This document shows, piece by piece, positions 35,134 to 44,003 of a stretch of 60,887 nucleotides of DNA. A program made the translations under genes and the position numbers. Origin of the DNA: Betaproteobacteria bacterium (GTDB lineage: Bacteria > Pseudomonadota > Gammaproteobacteria > Burkholderiales > SG8-39). Numbering within the stretch: the stretch's first letter is position 1; each line of letters begins with the position of its first letter. Location: contig JACRAS010000141.1 of NCBI GenBank assembly GCA_016234705.1, positions 1-60,887 on the forward strand. Reading direction: 5' to 3'. The notes beneath the pieces are model-generated. The model had not been told where the DNA came from. It worked only from the letters and a program-made list of their open reading frames with translations, and searched no databases.

Positions 35134-37119
35134 CTAGTCGGGTGTGACGACCGCGACGACGGCAAAGCGCTCCACTATCTGACCCGCCTGGCAGTTGACG
35201 GCCGCCATCGTGCCGGCGCATTCGGCGACGATGCGCATCTCCATCTTCATCGATTCCAGCACCGCCACCACGCCGCCCTTCTCGACGCGGTCGCCGGGCG
35301 CGACATAGACCTTCAGGATCAGGCCCATCATCGGCGCCTTCAGTTCGCCGCTCGCCTCGGCCGCGGCGCTGATGTAGGACAGGTAAGGCACGGTCTTGAA
35401 CGCATGCGAGCCGCGCCGATCGTGCAGGTAGAGCATGTCGCCCTCCTGGTGCAGCCGCACCGTCTCGCGGCGCGAGTCGACGATCGCGAGGAAGCGCTCG
35501 TCGCCGGCCGGCGAGAGCGTCACGCGCACCCGCTCGTCGTTGACGCCGACCAGCATGCCGCCGTCGCGTTGCAGCGGCGCGAAACGGATCTCGGCGCTGC
35601 CGCCGCTGGCCTCCACGTTCAGGCTCGGGATCGGCGCCAGGCCGTCGTCGCCGGCAGACATTTGCCAGCCGCTCGCAAGCCAGCCCGACCACGGGCCGTT
35701 GCCCGCGCGGCGCTGCCGGTACAGCCAGTAGTAGGCCGCCAGCGCCAGGGTCTGCGCATCGTGCTTGGTCTTGCCCAGCGCCCAGCCGTCGATCTGCTCG
35801 TCGATCAAACGGGTGTGGAAGCTCGCCGCGCGCGTCTGCGGCAGATCGATGAGCCGCGCGAGGAAGTCGCGATTGGTGGTGACGCCGAAGATCGCGGTAC
35901 CGTCCAGCGCAAGCTTCAGGCGGTCGAGCGCCTGGTCGCGCGTCGGCGCATGGGTGATCAGCTTGGCCAGCATCGGGTCGTAGAACGGCGTGATCTCCAT
36001 GCCGGTCTCGATGCCGGTCTCGACCCGCACGCCGTCCTGCGGAAAGCGCACATGCGCAAGCCGTCCGGTGGAAGGCAGAAATCCGGCCGCCGGATCTTCC
36101 GCGTAGATGCGCGCCTCCGCCGCGTGGCCATTCAGACGCACCTCGCCCTGCTCGATCGGAATTCCTTCGCCGGCAGCGATGCGCAGCATGATCTCGACGA
36201 TGTCCAGCCCGGTGACCATCTCGGTGACCGGATGCTCGACCTGCAGTCGAGGATTGACCTCGAGAAAGTGGTAGCCGTCGGCGCCGACGATGAACTCGAC
36301 GGTGCCGACACCGCGGTACCTCAGTCGCTCGCCCAGGCGCACCGCATCGGCCGCCATGCGCTCGCGCAGGGCCGCCGCCAGGTCGGCCGCGGGCGCCTCT
36401 TCGATGATCTTCTGGTGGCGCCGTTGCAGCGTGCATTCGCGCTCGAACAGGTGAATCACGCGGCCCTGGCCGTCGCCGGCGATCTGCACTTCGATGTGGC
36501 GCCCGCGCTCGATCAGTTTCTCCACGATCAGCCCGGGGTAGCCGAAGGCATTCGTCGCCTCGCGCATCGCCGCTTCGATCTCGTCGTCGAGGCGCTCGAG
36601 GCCGACGATGCCGCGCATGCCCTTGCCGCCGCCGCCCGCGGCGGCTTTGAGCATCACCGGCAAGCCGATGCGGCGCACGGCCGCGGCGATCTCGCCGGGG
36701 TCCTCGCTCGGCGCTTCGCTGCCGGGCACGATCGGCACGCCGGCGGCCTTGGCCTCGCGCTTGGCGGCCGCCTTGTCGCCGAGGCGCTCGATCACCTCGG
36801 GCGTGGGGCCGATGAACACCAGGCCGGCCGCCTCGACCGCGCGCGCGAACGCGGCGTTTTCGGCGAGAAAGCCGAAACCGGGGTGGATCGCCTCGGCGCC
36901 GGTGGCGCGCGCCGCGTCGATCACCGCGTCGATGCGCAAATAGCTGTCCGCCGCGGCCGCGCCTCCGATCTCGATCGATTCGCCGATCTCCTTCACGTGG
37001 AGCGCATCGCGGTCGGCCGCCGAATGGACTCCGGCCACGGCCACGCCCAGGCGCCGGCAAGTGCGGGCAATGCGGCAGGCGATCTCGCCGCGGTTGGCGA
37101 TCAGGATCTTCTTGAACAC
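35134..37119 (-). CDS. Acyl-CoA carboxylase, biotin carboxylase plus biotin carrier subunit
   Basis: A 661-residue alpha subunit of the methylcrotonyl/geranyl/propionyl-CoA carboxylase type. The biotin carboxylase domain starts VFKKILIANRGEIACRIART and has the glycine-rich ATP loop AAAGGGGKGMRGI. A linker domain follows, then the C-terminal biotin carrier domain with AVLESMKMEMRI, whose lysine is biotinylated. The start is GTG at 37119 with GGAGGA 9 bases upstream; a longer frame exists but is unlikely. It follows the leftward carboxyltransferase gene by 19 bases. The acyl-CoA substrate cannot be assigned. Confidence 0.9.
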   Translation of the reverse strand: MFKKILIANRGEIACRIARTCRRLGVAVAGVHSAADRDALHVKEIGESIEIGGAAAADSYLRIDAVIDAARATGAEAIHPGFGFLAENAAFARAVEAAGLVFIGPTPEVIERLGDKAAAKREAKAAGVPIVPGSEAPSEDPGEIAAAVRRIGLPVMLKAAAGGGGKGMRGIVGLERLDDEIEAAMREATNAFGYPGLIVEKLIERGRHIEVQIAGDGQGRVIHLFERECTLQRRHQKIIEEAPAADLAAALRERMAADAVRLGERLRYRGVGTVEFIVGADGYHFLEVNPRLQVEHPVTEMVTGLDIVEIMLRIAAGEGIPIEQGEVRLNGHAAEARIYAEDPAAGFLPSTGRLAHVRFPQDGVRVETGIETGMEITPFYDPMLAKLITHAPTRDQALDRLKLALDGTAIFGVTTNRDFLARLIDLPQTRAASFHTRLIDEQIDGWALGKTKHDAQTLALAAYYWLYRQRRAGNGPWSGWLASGWQMSAGDDGLAPIPSLNVEASGGSAEIRFAPLQRDGGMLVGVNDERVRVTLSPAGDERFLAIVDSRRETVRLHQEGDMLYLHDRRGSHAFKTVPYLSYISAAAEASGELKAPMMGLILKVYVAPGDRVEKGGVVAVLESMKMEMRIVAECAGTMAAVNCQAGQIVERFAVVAVVTPD

Positions 37120-37138
37120 GGAACAGGTTCCTCCAAAC

Positions 37139-38713
37139 TCACATGCGGAACACGCCGAAGCGCGTGGGCACCGGCGCAACCCGCCCGGCCAGATCCAGCA
37201 GCAGCGCCATCACCTCGCGCGTCTCGACCGGGTCGATCACCATGTCGCACCAGGTGTTGCGCGCAAAGTTGTAGGCATTGGCGAAATCCTCGAAGGTCTT
37301 GCGCACCGGCGCCTTGTACGCCTCGCGCTCCTCGTCGGTCCAGCTCGTGCCGTCGCGCTCGTGCTGGTCGTCCTTGACCATCGCCAGCGTGGTGGCCGCC
37401 TGCTCCGGGCCCATGATCGCGGCGCGTCCGTTCGGCCACATGATGAGCGCGTTCGGTTTGAAGGCGCGCCCGCACATCGCCAGATAGCCGGCGCCGTACG
37501 ACCCGCCGATGATCAGCGTGTACTTGGGCACGTTGGCGCAGGTCATCGCGGTGATCATCTTGGCGCCGTGCTTGGCGATGCCGCCCTCCTCGGCTTCGCG
37601 TCCGACCATGAAGCCGTTGACGTCGGCCATGAACAGCAGCGGAATGCCGCGCTTGCAGCACAGGTCGATGAAGTGCGTCGCCTTCATCGCGCTCTCGGAG
37701 AACAGCACGCCCTTGTTGCACAGGATGCCGACCTCGAAGCCCTTGATGCGGCCGAAACCGGTGATCAATGTGTCGCCGTAGTCGGGCTTGAACTCGTGCA
37801 GCTCGCTGCCGTCGACGAGCCGCAGCACGATCTCGCGGTTGTCGGTCGGCACGCGCGGGTCGGCGCTGACGATGCCGTAAATTTCGCGCGGGTCGTGCAG
37901 CGGCTCGCGCGGCGCGGCCACGTCCCAGCGCTGACGCGGCACGTCGCCGAGGTTGGCCACGATGTCGCGCAGGATCGCGATCGCATGGCCGTCGCTTTCG
38001 GCCAAGTTGTCGGTCGCCCCGCTTTGGCTGCTTTGGCGCTCGGCGTCGCCGGCGTTCGGCGTCGCCGCATCGCCGACGGCCAAGGCCCCCTGCTTGCGCA
38101 CGATGACCACCTCGTCGCACAGCGCGGGAACGAAGGCGCCAGCCTCGGCCACCGGGCCGTGCACGCTTGCGATCTGGGCGATGCCCTCGCGCGACATCCG
38201 CATTTGGTTGTAGAAGATCGAACCGAACTGGCCTTCGTCGGGGAAGACACCGGCCTGGTCGGCCGAGGCGCGGTCGCCCGACTGGACCAGCGTGACGCAC
38301 GGCAGCCGGTGCTGCCAGGCGAAGCGCTGGGCGCGCACGTGTTTCTTGCAGGTGATGGCGTTGTAGGCGCCGCCGTTCACCGTCGCGTCGTTGGCGATAA
38401 CCATGCACGGCCGGCCGCAGATGATGCCCACGCCGGTGATGATGCCGCCGCCGGGCGGCAGCCCCTCGTATAAGCCCTCGCCGGCCAACTGGCACAACTC
38501 GAGGAACGGCGAGCCAGGGTCGAGCAGCGCGCTCACCCGTTCGCGCGGCAGCAGTTGCTTGACTTCGCGCAGCCGGTCCTTCACCTCGGGCGGGCCGCCA
38601 ACCATCGCCGCGACGCGGCGCGCGCGCAGGTCCGCGACCCGATCCTCGTAGAACTCGCGGTTGCGCCGGAACTCCTGCGTCGCCGTGGACAGGCCGGACT
38701 GCATGACGCTCAT
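37139..38713 (-). CDS. Carboxyltransferase subunit paralog with degenerate N-domain
   Basis: A 524-residue acyl-CoA carboxylase beta-type protein. Its C-domain looks intact: NGFMVGREAEEGGIAKHGAK, IIGGSYGAGYLAMCGRAF and MWPNGRAAIMGPEQAA. Its N-domain departs from the family. SGGAxLP reads SGDRASADQAG, AGGAY reads EAGAF, and the FLGGPPLVxAATGE segment is lost, replaced by about 11 fewer residues (GDAATPNAGDAERQ). The neighbouring rightward paralog has the opposite pattern. ATGs at 38713 and 38704 are both possible starts. It is probably cotranscribed with the biotin carboxylase gene downstream. Confidence 0.82.
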   Translation of the reverse strand: MSVMQSGLSTATQEFRRNREFYEDRVADLRARRVAAMVGGPPEVKDRLREVKQLLPRERVSALLDPGSPFLELCQLAGEGLYEGLPPGGGIITGVGIICGRPCMVIANDATVNGGAYNAITCKKHVRAQRFAWQHRLPCVTLVQSGDRASADQAGVFPDEGQFGSIFYNQMRMSREGIAQIASVHGPVAEAGAFVPALCDEVVIVRKQGALAVGDAATPNAGDAERQSSQSGATDNLAESDGHAIAILRDIVANLGDVPRQRWDVAAPREPLHDPREIYGIVSADPRVPTDNREIVLRLVDGSELHEFKPDYGDTLITGFGRIKGFEVGILCNKGVLFSESAMKATHFIDLCCKRGIPLLFMADVNGFMVGREAEEGGIAKHGAKMITAMTCANVPKYTLIIGGSYGAGYLAMCGRAFKPNALIMWPNGRAAIMGPEQAATTLAMVKDDQHERDGTSWTDEEREAYKAPVRKTFEDFANAYNFARNTWCDMVIDPVETREVMALLLDLAGRVAPVPTRFGVFRM

Positions 38714-38861
38714 CCCAGGCGCCTCGCCGGCGTGCGGGTGCTGCTTGAGCCGCCAGGGGCGCGGGCGGTGTGGTTCATGTCGGCATCGGTTCGTTGATCG
38801 GTTCGTTGTTGCGGTCATCGGCAACGGCCGGGTATGATAACAAGCGTTCATAAGGCCGCCA

Positions 38862-38901
38862 ACCCCTCATTTGCCACCCCTCATTGGTCACCCTCATTTG
38901 C
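38862..38901. repeat. Three imperfect tandem repeats before the second carboxyltransferase gene
   Basis: CCCTCATTTG, CCCTCATTGG and CCCTCATTTG recur at intervals of about 14 bases directly ahead of the ATG at 38903, in the space between the two divergent carboxyltransferase genes. This may be a regulator site or simple slippage. Confidence 0.5.
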
Positions 38902-38902
38902 G

Positions 38903-40420
38903 ATGAATTCGATCCGATCCCTGCTCGCCACCGACGGTGCGGCGTTCCTCGAACGCCGCAAGGCTTACCTCGCGCAGTTGGCCGAACTGCACGCCCGACG
39001 CGCCGAGACCAACGTCGGCGGCAGTCCCAAGGCGCGCAAACTGCACAAAGGCCGCGGCCAGTTGCTGCCGCGCGAGCGCATCACCGCGCTGATCGATCCA
39101 GGCTCGCCCTTTCTCGAATTCGGTCACCTCGCGGGCGCCGACATGTACGAGGGCGTGCCGCCGGGCGCGACCATCATCACCGGCGTCGGCCAGGTGTGCG
39201 GCCGCGCCAGCATGCTGATCATCAACGACGCCACGGTGAAAGGCGGCACGATGTTCGGCATGACCACCAAGAAGCATACGCGGGCGCAACTGTTCGCCTG
39301 GCAGCACCGGCTGCCGTGCATCACCATGGTCCAGTCCGGCGGCGGCTTCCTGCCCGATCTGGCGAACATTTTTCCCGACGACGGCCAGGCCGGCTCGATC
39401 ATGTATAACCAGGTCAAGATGTCGGCCGAGGGCATCGCCCAGATCGCCATCGTGCACGGCCCGTCGACCGCGGGCGGCGCCTACATCCCGGCGCTGTGCG
39501 ACGAGGTGGTGATCATCCGCAACCAGGGCGCGATGTTCCTCGGCAGCCCGCAGCTCGTCTACGCCGCCACCGGCGAGGTGATCGAGATCGAGCCGCTGGG
39601 CGGCGCCGAGATGCACAGCCGGCTGAGCGGCGTCACCGACCACATCGCCGAGAACGACGGCCACGCGCTCGCGATCACGCGCCGCATCGTCGCCAATCTC
39701 GGCGAGCCGCCGCGGTTGCGCTGGACACTCGCCGACCCCGAGCCCCCGCTGCACGACGCCCAGGAGCTGTACGGCATCGCCCGCATCGACTCGACCACGC
39801 GGGCCGACAGCCGCGAGATCGTCGCGCGCCTGGTCGACGGCAGCCGCTTGCAGGAGTTCAAGCAGTTGCATGGCGACACGCTGCTGTGCGGCTTCGCGCG
39901 CCTGCACGGGTTCGAGATCGGCATCGTCGCCAACAACGGCGAACTGAGCCCGGAAGCCTCGGTCAAGGGCGCGCACTTCGTCGAGCTTTGCTGCCAGCGC
40001 GACATCCCGCTGCTGTTCCTGGTCGATTCGCCCGGATTCGGCAGCGGCAGCGAGGCCGAGCGCCAAGGCATCGCCAAGCATGGCGCCAAGCTGATGAACG
40101 CGATCGCCAACGCCGACGTGCCGAAGTACACGCTGATCACCGGCGAAGCCTACGGCGCGGCCTACCTGGCGATGTGCGGCCGCGCGTTCAGGCCGAACGC
40201 GCGCGCCGCCCTGGTGCGGCCGCATCGACCGGCAGCGGCGCCGGGCCGGCCGCCGCGCCCGGAGCAGGACGACTTCTCCGGCGCGCTCAACTGGGCACGC
40301 CATCTGTGGTGCGACATGCTGATCGACCCGGTGGAAACGCGCCCGGTGCTCGCCCTGCTGCTCGACCTGGCCGGCCGCATCCCGGCCAGGGACACGCAGT
40401 TCGCGGTCTTCCGCATGTAG
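38903..40420 (+). CDS. Carboxyltransferase subunit paralog with degenerate C-domain
   Basis: A 505-residue beta-type carboxyltransferase. The N-domain is canonical: SGGGFLPDLANIFPDD, GPSTAGGAYIPALCDE, MFLGSPQLVYAATGE and MHSRLSGVTDHIAENDGHAL. The C-domain is altered. NGFMVG reads SPGFGSG, IGGSYGAGY reads TGEAYGAAY, and the MWPNxRxxVMGGEQAA block is replaced by proline/arginine-rich sequence (RPHRPAAAPGRPPRPEQ) with about 30 residues missing compared with the divergent paralog. The end (WCDMLIDPVETRPVLALLL) is normal. The ATG at 38903 is preferred; an in-frame ATG at 38834 adds repeat-derived residues. Confidence 0.82.
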   Translation: MNSIRSLLATDGAAFLERRKAYLAQLAELHARRAETNVGGSPKARKLHKGRGQLLPRERITALIDPGSPFLEFGHLAGADMYEGVPPGATIITGVGQVCGRASMLIINDATVKGGTMFGMTTKKHTRAQLFAWQHRLPCITMVQSGGGFLPDLANIFPDDGQAGSIMYNQVKMSAEGIAQIAIVHGPSTAGGAYIPALCDEVVIIRNQGAMFLGSPQLVYAATGEVIEIEPLGGAEMHSRLSGVTDHIAENDGHALAITRRIVANLGEPPRLRWTLADPEPPLHDAQELYGIARIDSTTRADSREIVARLVDGSRLQEFKQLHGDTLLCGFARLHGFEIGIVANNGELSPEASVKGAHFVELCCQRDIPLLFLVDSPGFGSGSEAERQGIAKHGAKLMNAIANADVPKYTLITGEAYGAAYLAMCGRAFRPNARAALVRPHRPAAAPGRPPRPEQDDFSGALNWARHLWCDMLIDPVETRPVLALLLDLAGRIPARDTQFAVFRM

Positions 40421-40503
40421 GGGCGCAGGATCAGCGCAGCGCCACGCCGGCCTCGGCAGCGCAGCGTACGCATCCGATCGACACTGCGGCAGGCGGCGCA
40501 GCC

Positions 40504-41454
40504 TTAGGCGCGCACCGGCGTGAACGCCTGCGCGAGGCTATGCCCGAGACGGTACAAAGCGTGGTTGGCGGCGGCGACCACGCCCCCCATGGTGAGAAAG
40601 CCGTGCGCCATGCCCTCGAAACATTCGTACAGCACCGGCACCCCGGCGGCGACCAGCCGGTCGGAATAGGCGCGGCCCTCGTCCAGCAGCGGATCGTAGC
40701 CCGCGGTGATGATGTGCGCCGGCGGCAGGCGCGCGAGATCGGCGGCGCGGATCGGGGAAGCGCGCCAGTCGTCGTAGTCCCCGGGTGAGAGGTAGTTGTC
40801 GCGAAACCAGAGCAGGTGGTCGCGGGTGAGCAGATAGCCTTCGCCGAACTTGGCGTGCGAAGCCGAACCCAGGCGCTGGTCGGTCGCGGGGTACGCGAGC
40901 GCCTGGAACACCAGGGGAGGCCCGAGCGCGTCGCGTAGGGCGATAGCCACCACCGCCGCCAGATTGCCGCCGGCGCTGTCCCCGCCCACCGCAATGCGCG
41001 TGGCATCGATGCCGAGCGCGCTCCCCTGCTCCGCCACCCAGCGCGTCGCGGCGATGCAGTCTTCCACCGCAGCGGGAAACTTGTGCTCCGGACCCATGCG
41101 GTAATCGACCGCAATGACCGCGCAGCGCGCCCTGTTGGCGAGCGTGCGGCAGACGATGTCGTGCGTATCCAGATCGCCTATGGTCCAGCCGCCACCGTGA
41201 AAATACACGAGCAGCGGCAGCGGCGCGCCCGCCGCCGTGCCCAGGCCGCGATACAGGCGCAGGGGAATCGGCCCCGCCGGGCCGCTCGCGGCGAGGCCGC
41301 GCACCGCTTCCACCCCGGGCACGGGCGGGCTCAAGGCCGCGCGCGTCTCCTTGTATAGCCGGCGCGCCTCGCCTGCGCTCAGCGTGTGGTACGGCGGCAA
41401 GGCGGAATTGGCGACGCGCTCGAGCACCCCCTGCATTTGCGGATCGACTGCCAT
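40504..41454 (-). CDS. Alpha/beta hydrolase of the hormone-sensitive lipase family
   Basis: A 316-residue esterase. The HSL oxyanion motif YFHGGGWTIGD (about 78-88), the nucleophile elbow GGDSAGGN (about 151-158), the aspartate in AGYDPLLDEG and the histidine in EGMAHGFLTMGG complete the catalytic machinery. The ATG at 41454 follows AAGGG; the frame extends upstream into the neighbouring MFS gene but that is not coding here. It converges on the carboxyltransferase gene and may form a unit with the MFS gene. Confidence 0.88.
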   Translation of the reverse strand: MAVDPQMQGVLERVANSALPPYHTLSAGEARRLYKETRAALSPPVPGVEAVRGLAASGPAGPIPLRLYRGLGTAAGAPLPLLVYFHGGGWTIGDLDTHDIVCRTLANRARCAVIAVDYRMGPEHKFPAAVEDCIAATRWVAEQGSALGIDATRIAVGGDSAGGNLAAVVAIALRDALGPPLVFQALAYPATDQRLGSASHAKFGEGYLLTRDHLLWFRDNYLSPGDYDDWRASPIRAADLARLPPAHIITAGYDPLLDEGRAYSDRLVAAGVPVLYECFEGMAHGFLTMGGVVAAANHALYRLGHSLAQAFTPVRA

Positions 41455-41483
41455 CGCTACCCTTTCACCAAAACAGCGGAGGC

Positions 41484-42662
41484 TCAGGCCCGGACGGCAG
41501 ACCGCCGCCGCAGCGCGAGCCAGGTGATCGCCGCGCCGATCGCGGCGAGAAACGGCAACGCGGCGTAGTTGAGCATCTCCCAGCCGTTGCGGTTCATCAG
41601 CAGCCCGGAGGCAAAGGAAGACGTTGCGCTGGTGAGAAACACCAGAAAGTCGTGCATGCCCTGGGCCTTGGCCTTCTCCGACGGACGGTAGCATTCGGTG
41701 AGCAGCGTGGTGCCGCCGACGTAGAGAAAATTCCAGCCTATGCCGAGCAGCACCATCGCCCACCAGAAATTGGCCACCAGCACCCCCGACAGGGCGACGC
41801 CCACGCACAGCGCCTCCAGCGCCGCGCCCGTGAACATGACGCTGAGCACGCCGAAACGCTTGATCAGGGAACCGGTGAAAAACGAGGGCGCGAACATGCC
41901 GATCACGTGCCATTCGATGACCAGCGCGGCGGAATCGTAGGCGTGGCCGCACAGTCCCATCGCCAGCGGCGTCACGGTCATCAGCAGGCTCATCACGCCG
42001 TAGCCCAGGGCCGAGCCCGTCACGGCAACGATGAAGGCGGGCTGGGCCATGATCCGCGCCAGCGGCCGCACCGGCTCGTGGCGTTCGGCGACGCTGGGCC
42101 GCGGAATGCGGACAAAAGCGAGCAGCGCCATGGTGATGAGACAGAACACGATGAGCGAGGCATAAGCGCCGAGAAAGGGCACGGCGAACATATCCCTGGT
42201 GTGCTTGCTCATCTCCGGGCCGATAATGCCGCCGAGGAGGCCGCCGGCCATCACCAGCGAGATCGCCCTGGCCTTGAAATCATGACTGGCGGCATCGGCG
42301 GCGGCGAAGCGGTAATACTGGCCGAAGGCATTGTAGACGCCCAGCACCAGCACGCCGGCGCACAACAGCCAGAAACTGTGCAGCCACAGGGCGAGGCAGC
42401 AAACGGCGGCGCCCGCTATGCCCATGGAAGTGCCGACCTGGAAACCCGTCTGGCGGCCGAAGCGCTTCATGAAAAACGAGGCCGGCAGCGTGGTCAGCGC
42501 CGCGCCGACCACGTAGGCGGTGGCGGGCAAGGTGGACAGCGCCTTGTTGTCGGCAAGCGAGAAACCGGCCAGCGCCGCCAGCGAAATCAAGGTGACGTTG
42601 TTGGTAAACAGCATCGCCTGGCAGCCGGCGAGCAGGGCGACGTTTTTCTTGGTATTTTCCAT
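41484..42662 (-). CDS. Major facilitator superfamily permease
   Basis: A 392-residue permease with about 12 membrane segments. The loop motif MKRFGRQTGFQVG after the second helix and the matching loop IKRFGVLSVMF in the second half mark the MFS duplication. MGIAGAAVCCLALWL and similar helices show no substrate-defining motif that I recognise. The start (MENTKKNVALLAG) lacks a clear ribosome site. It lies 29 bases upstream of the esterase gene. Confidence 0.85.
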   Translation of the reverse strand: MENTKKNVALLAGCQAMLFTNNVTLISLAALAGFSLADNKALSTLPATAYVVGAALTTLPASFFMKRFGRQTGFQVGTSMGIAGAAVCCLALWLHSFWLLCAGVLVLGVYNAFGQYYRFAAADAASHDFKARAISLVMAGGLLGGIIGPEMSKHTRDMFAVPFLGAYASLIVFCLITMALLAFVRIPRPSVAERHEPVRPLARIMAQPAFIVAVTGSALGYGVMSLLMTVTPLAMGLCGHAYDSAALVIEWHVIGMFAPSFFTGSLIKRFGVLSVMFTGAALEALCVGVALSGVLVANFWWAMVLLGIGWNFLYVGGTTLLTECYRPSEKAKAQGMHDFLVFLTSATSSFASGLLMNRNGWEMLNYAALPFLAAIGAAITWLALRRRSAVRA

Positions 42663-42900
42663 GGAAGGGGGGACGCATGGTTCCCCGGCTGGTCCCGGGC
42701 GAAGCGTATCGGTCGGCTGAGGGAAAGGCGGGATTATAGAAGACGGGACGCAAACGCACCACGGAAAACAGGCGTTGCCCCCTAGGCTACCGGCGCACGA
42801 TACCGATTGACAAATCCAACGGGCTGATTCATTCTCGCGCTGCGTGTTCCGCACGAGAGCAAGCGCAGTCGCCGTCAATCACTTTAGGAGAGGAAAACTC

Positions 42901-43236
42901 ATGGCCACAAAGAAAAAGGCAGCAAGCAAGAAAACCGCTAGCAAAAAGACCGCTAGCAAAAAGACCGTCAAGGCTAAAGTAAAACGCAAGCCGAACGCGG
43001 CGTTCATGAAACCGATGACCCCGAGTCCCTCGCTCGGCGCGGTGATCGGCGCAAACGCAATGCCCCGCACCGAGGTGACCAAGAAAATCTGGGCCTATAT
43101 CAAGAAGAACAAGCTGCAGGACGCCAAGAACCGGCGCATGATCAACGCCGACGACAAGCTCAAAGTCGTGTTCGGCGGGAAGAAGCAGGTGTCGATGTTC
43201 GAAATGACCAAGCTGGTCAGCAAGCACCTGGGGTAG
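42901..43236 (+). CDS. Lysine-rich SWIB/MDM2-domain protein
   Basis: A 111-residue basic protein. Residues 1-30 are a lysine/alanine/serine/threonine tail reminiscent of histone H1, coded by a perfect 15-base tandem repeat (42934-42948 and 42949-42963) plus a partial third. Residues about 38-111 form a SWIB domain (GANAMPRTEVTKKIWAYIKK and INADDKLKVVFGGKKQVSMF). Similar proteins are found in betaproteobacteria and chlamydiae and are thought to bind DNA. AGGAGAGG lies just upstream of the ATG, and a strong terminator follows. Confidence 0.88.
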   Translation: MATKKKAASKKTASKKTASKKTVKAKVKRKPNAAFMKPMTPSPSLGAVIGANAMPRTEVTKKIWAYIKKNKLQDAKNRRMINADDKLKVVFGGKKQVSMFEMTKLVSKHLG

Positions 43237-43254
43237 AGCCCCGTCTGCCTCAAG

Positions 43255-43288
43255 CGACAAGGGCGGCCTCGAGCCGCCCTTGTCGTTT
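43255..43288 (+). terminator. Strong intrinsic terminator after the SWIB gene
   Basis: Perfect 13-base arms CGACAAGGGCGGC (43255-43267) and GCCGCCCTTGTCG (43273-43285) enclose CTCGA and are followed by TTT. It begins 18 bases after the stop codon. Confidence 0.85.
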
Positions 43289-43346
43289 CCGGGTCAATGG
43301 TAACGCGGAGGGCGGGCTCGGTATGACCGGCGACTGGCGCCGTTGA

Positions 43347-43829
43347 TCACTTGTTCGCGGCTTTCTGCCGGTATTCGGCCACCGCCTTTTTCAGGTCCTT
43401 GTACTCCTCGCAGCCGAAGAAGCAGATCCGGTCCAGCGCCTTGAGGTGTTCCTCGGCCTTGGCCAGGTTGTTGACCATCAGGTAAGCCTCGCCCATGTAT
43501 TCGTGCGCGCCGCGATGCCGGGGCTCGAGCCGCAAGGCCTCCTCATAGTGCTTGAAAGCCAGGTCGAGCTTGCCCGACTTGCGGTAGGTGTAGCCGAGGT
43601 AGTTATGCGCATTGGCATCGCCCGGATCCTTGGCCACGACTTTATTGAAAGCATCCAGCGCGGCTTGCCAGTTCATCGCCTCGACCGCCCGCTTGCCGGC
43701 GGCATAATCGGGATCCTCGGGCGCGGCAGGGACGCTGCTGCCTCCCGCGTCCCCGGCGGCAATAGCTGCCGGTCCCGATAGTGCCAACGCGGCCAGCAGG
43801 GTCAGCGCGAACAAAACATGGTTCAGCAT
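43347..43829 (-). CDS. Exported TPR-repeat protein
   Basis: A 160-residue protein with a Sec signal peptide (LNHVLFALTLLAALALSGPA). At least two tetratricopeptide repeats follow: NWQAALDAFNKVVAKDPGDA and GKLDLAFKHYEEALRLEP, then a third weaker one. GGAGG, 7 bases from the ATG, supports the start. It is a likely periplasmic scaffold protein. The partner is unknown. Confidence 0.8.
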   Translation of the reverse strand: MLNHVLFALTLLAALALSGPAAIAAGDAGGSSVPAAPEDPDYAAGKRAVEAMNWQAALDAFNKVVAKDPGDANAHNYLGYTYRKSGKLDLAFKHYEEALRLEPRHRGAHEYMGEAYLMVNNLAKAEEHLKALDRICFFGCEEYKDLKKAVAEYRQKAANK

Positions 43830-44003
43830 GATTTTCCTCCTTCAATTTGGGGCCAGAGTCCGATATGGCTCTCATGAGCGCTGCTACGCGACCAATCCGG
43901 AAATGGTCGTGACCATGGCGTATGGCGCGTTAACAGCCCTGCTGTAGCTCTTATTCCCTGGCGGCACGACAGATGTCGCGGCTCATCTCGCACCTACTTG
44001 AGT

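Noticed and set aside
35051..37060. 669-codon open frame in another frame of the biotin carboxylase gene
   Set aside because: It is almost entirely arginine, alanine and glycine with no domain similarity, an artefact of high GC. The overlapping frame encodes a complete biotin carboxylase.
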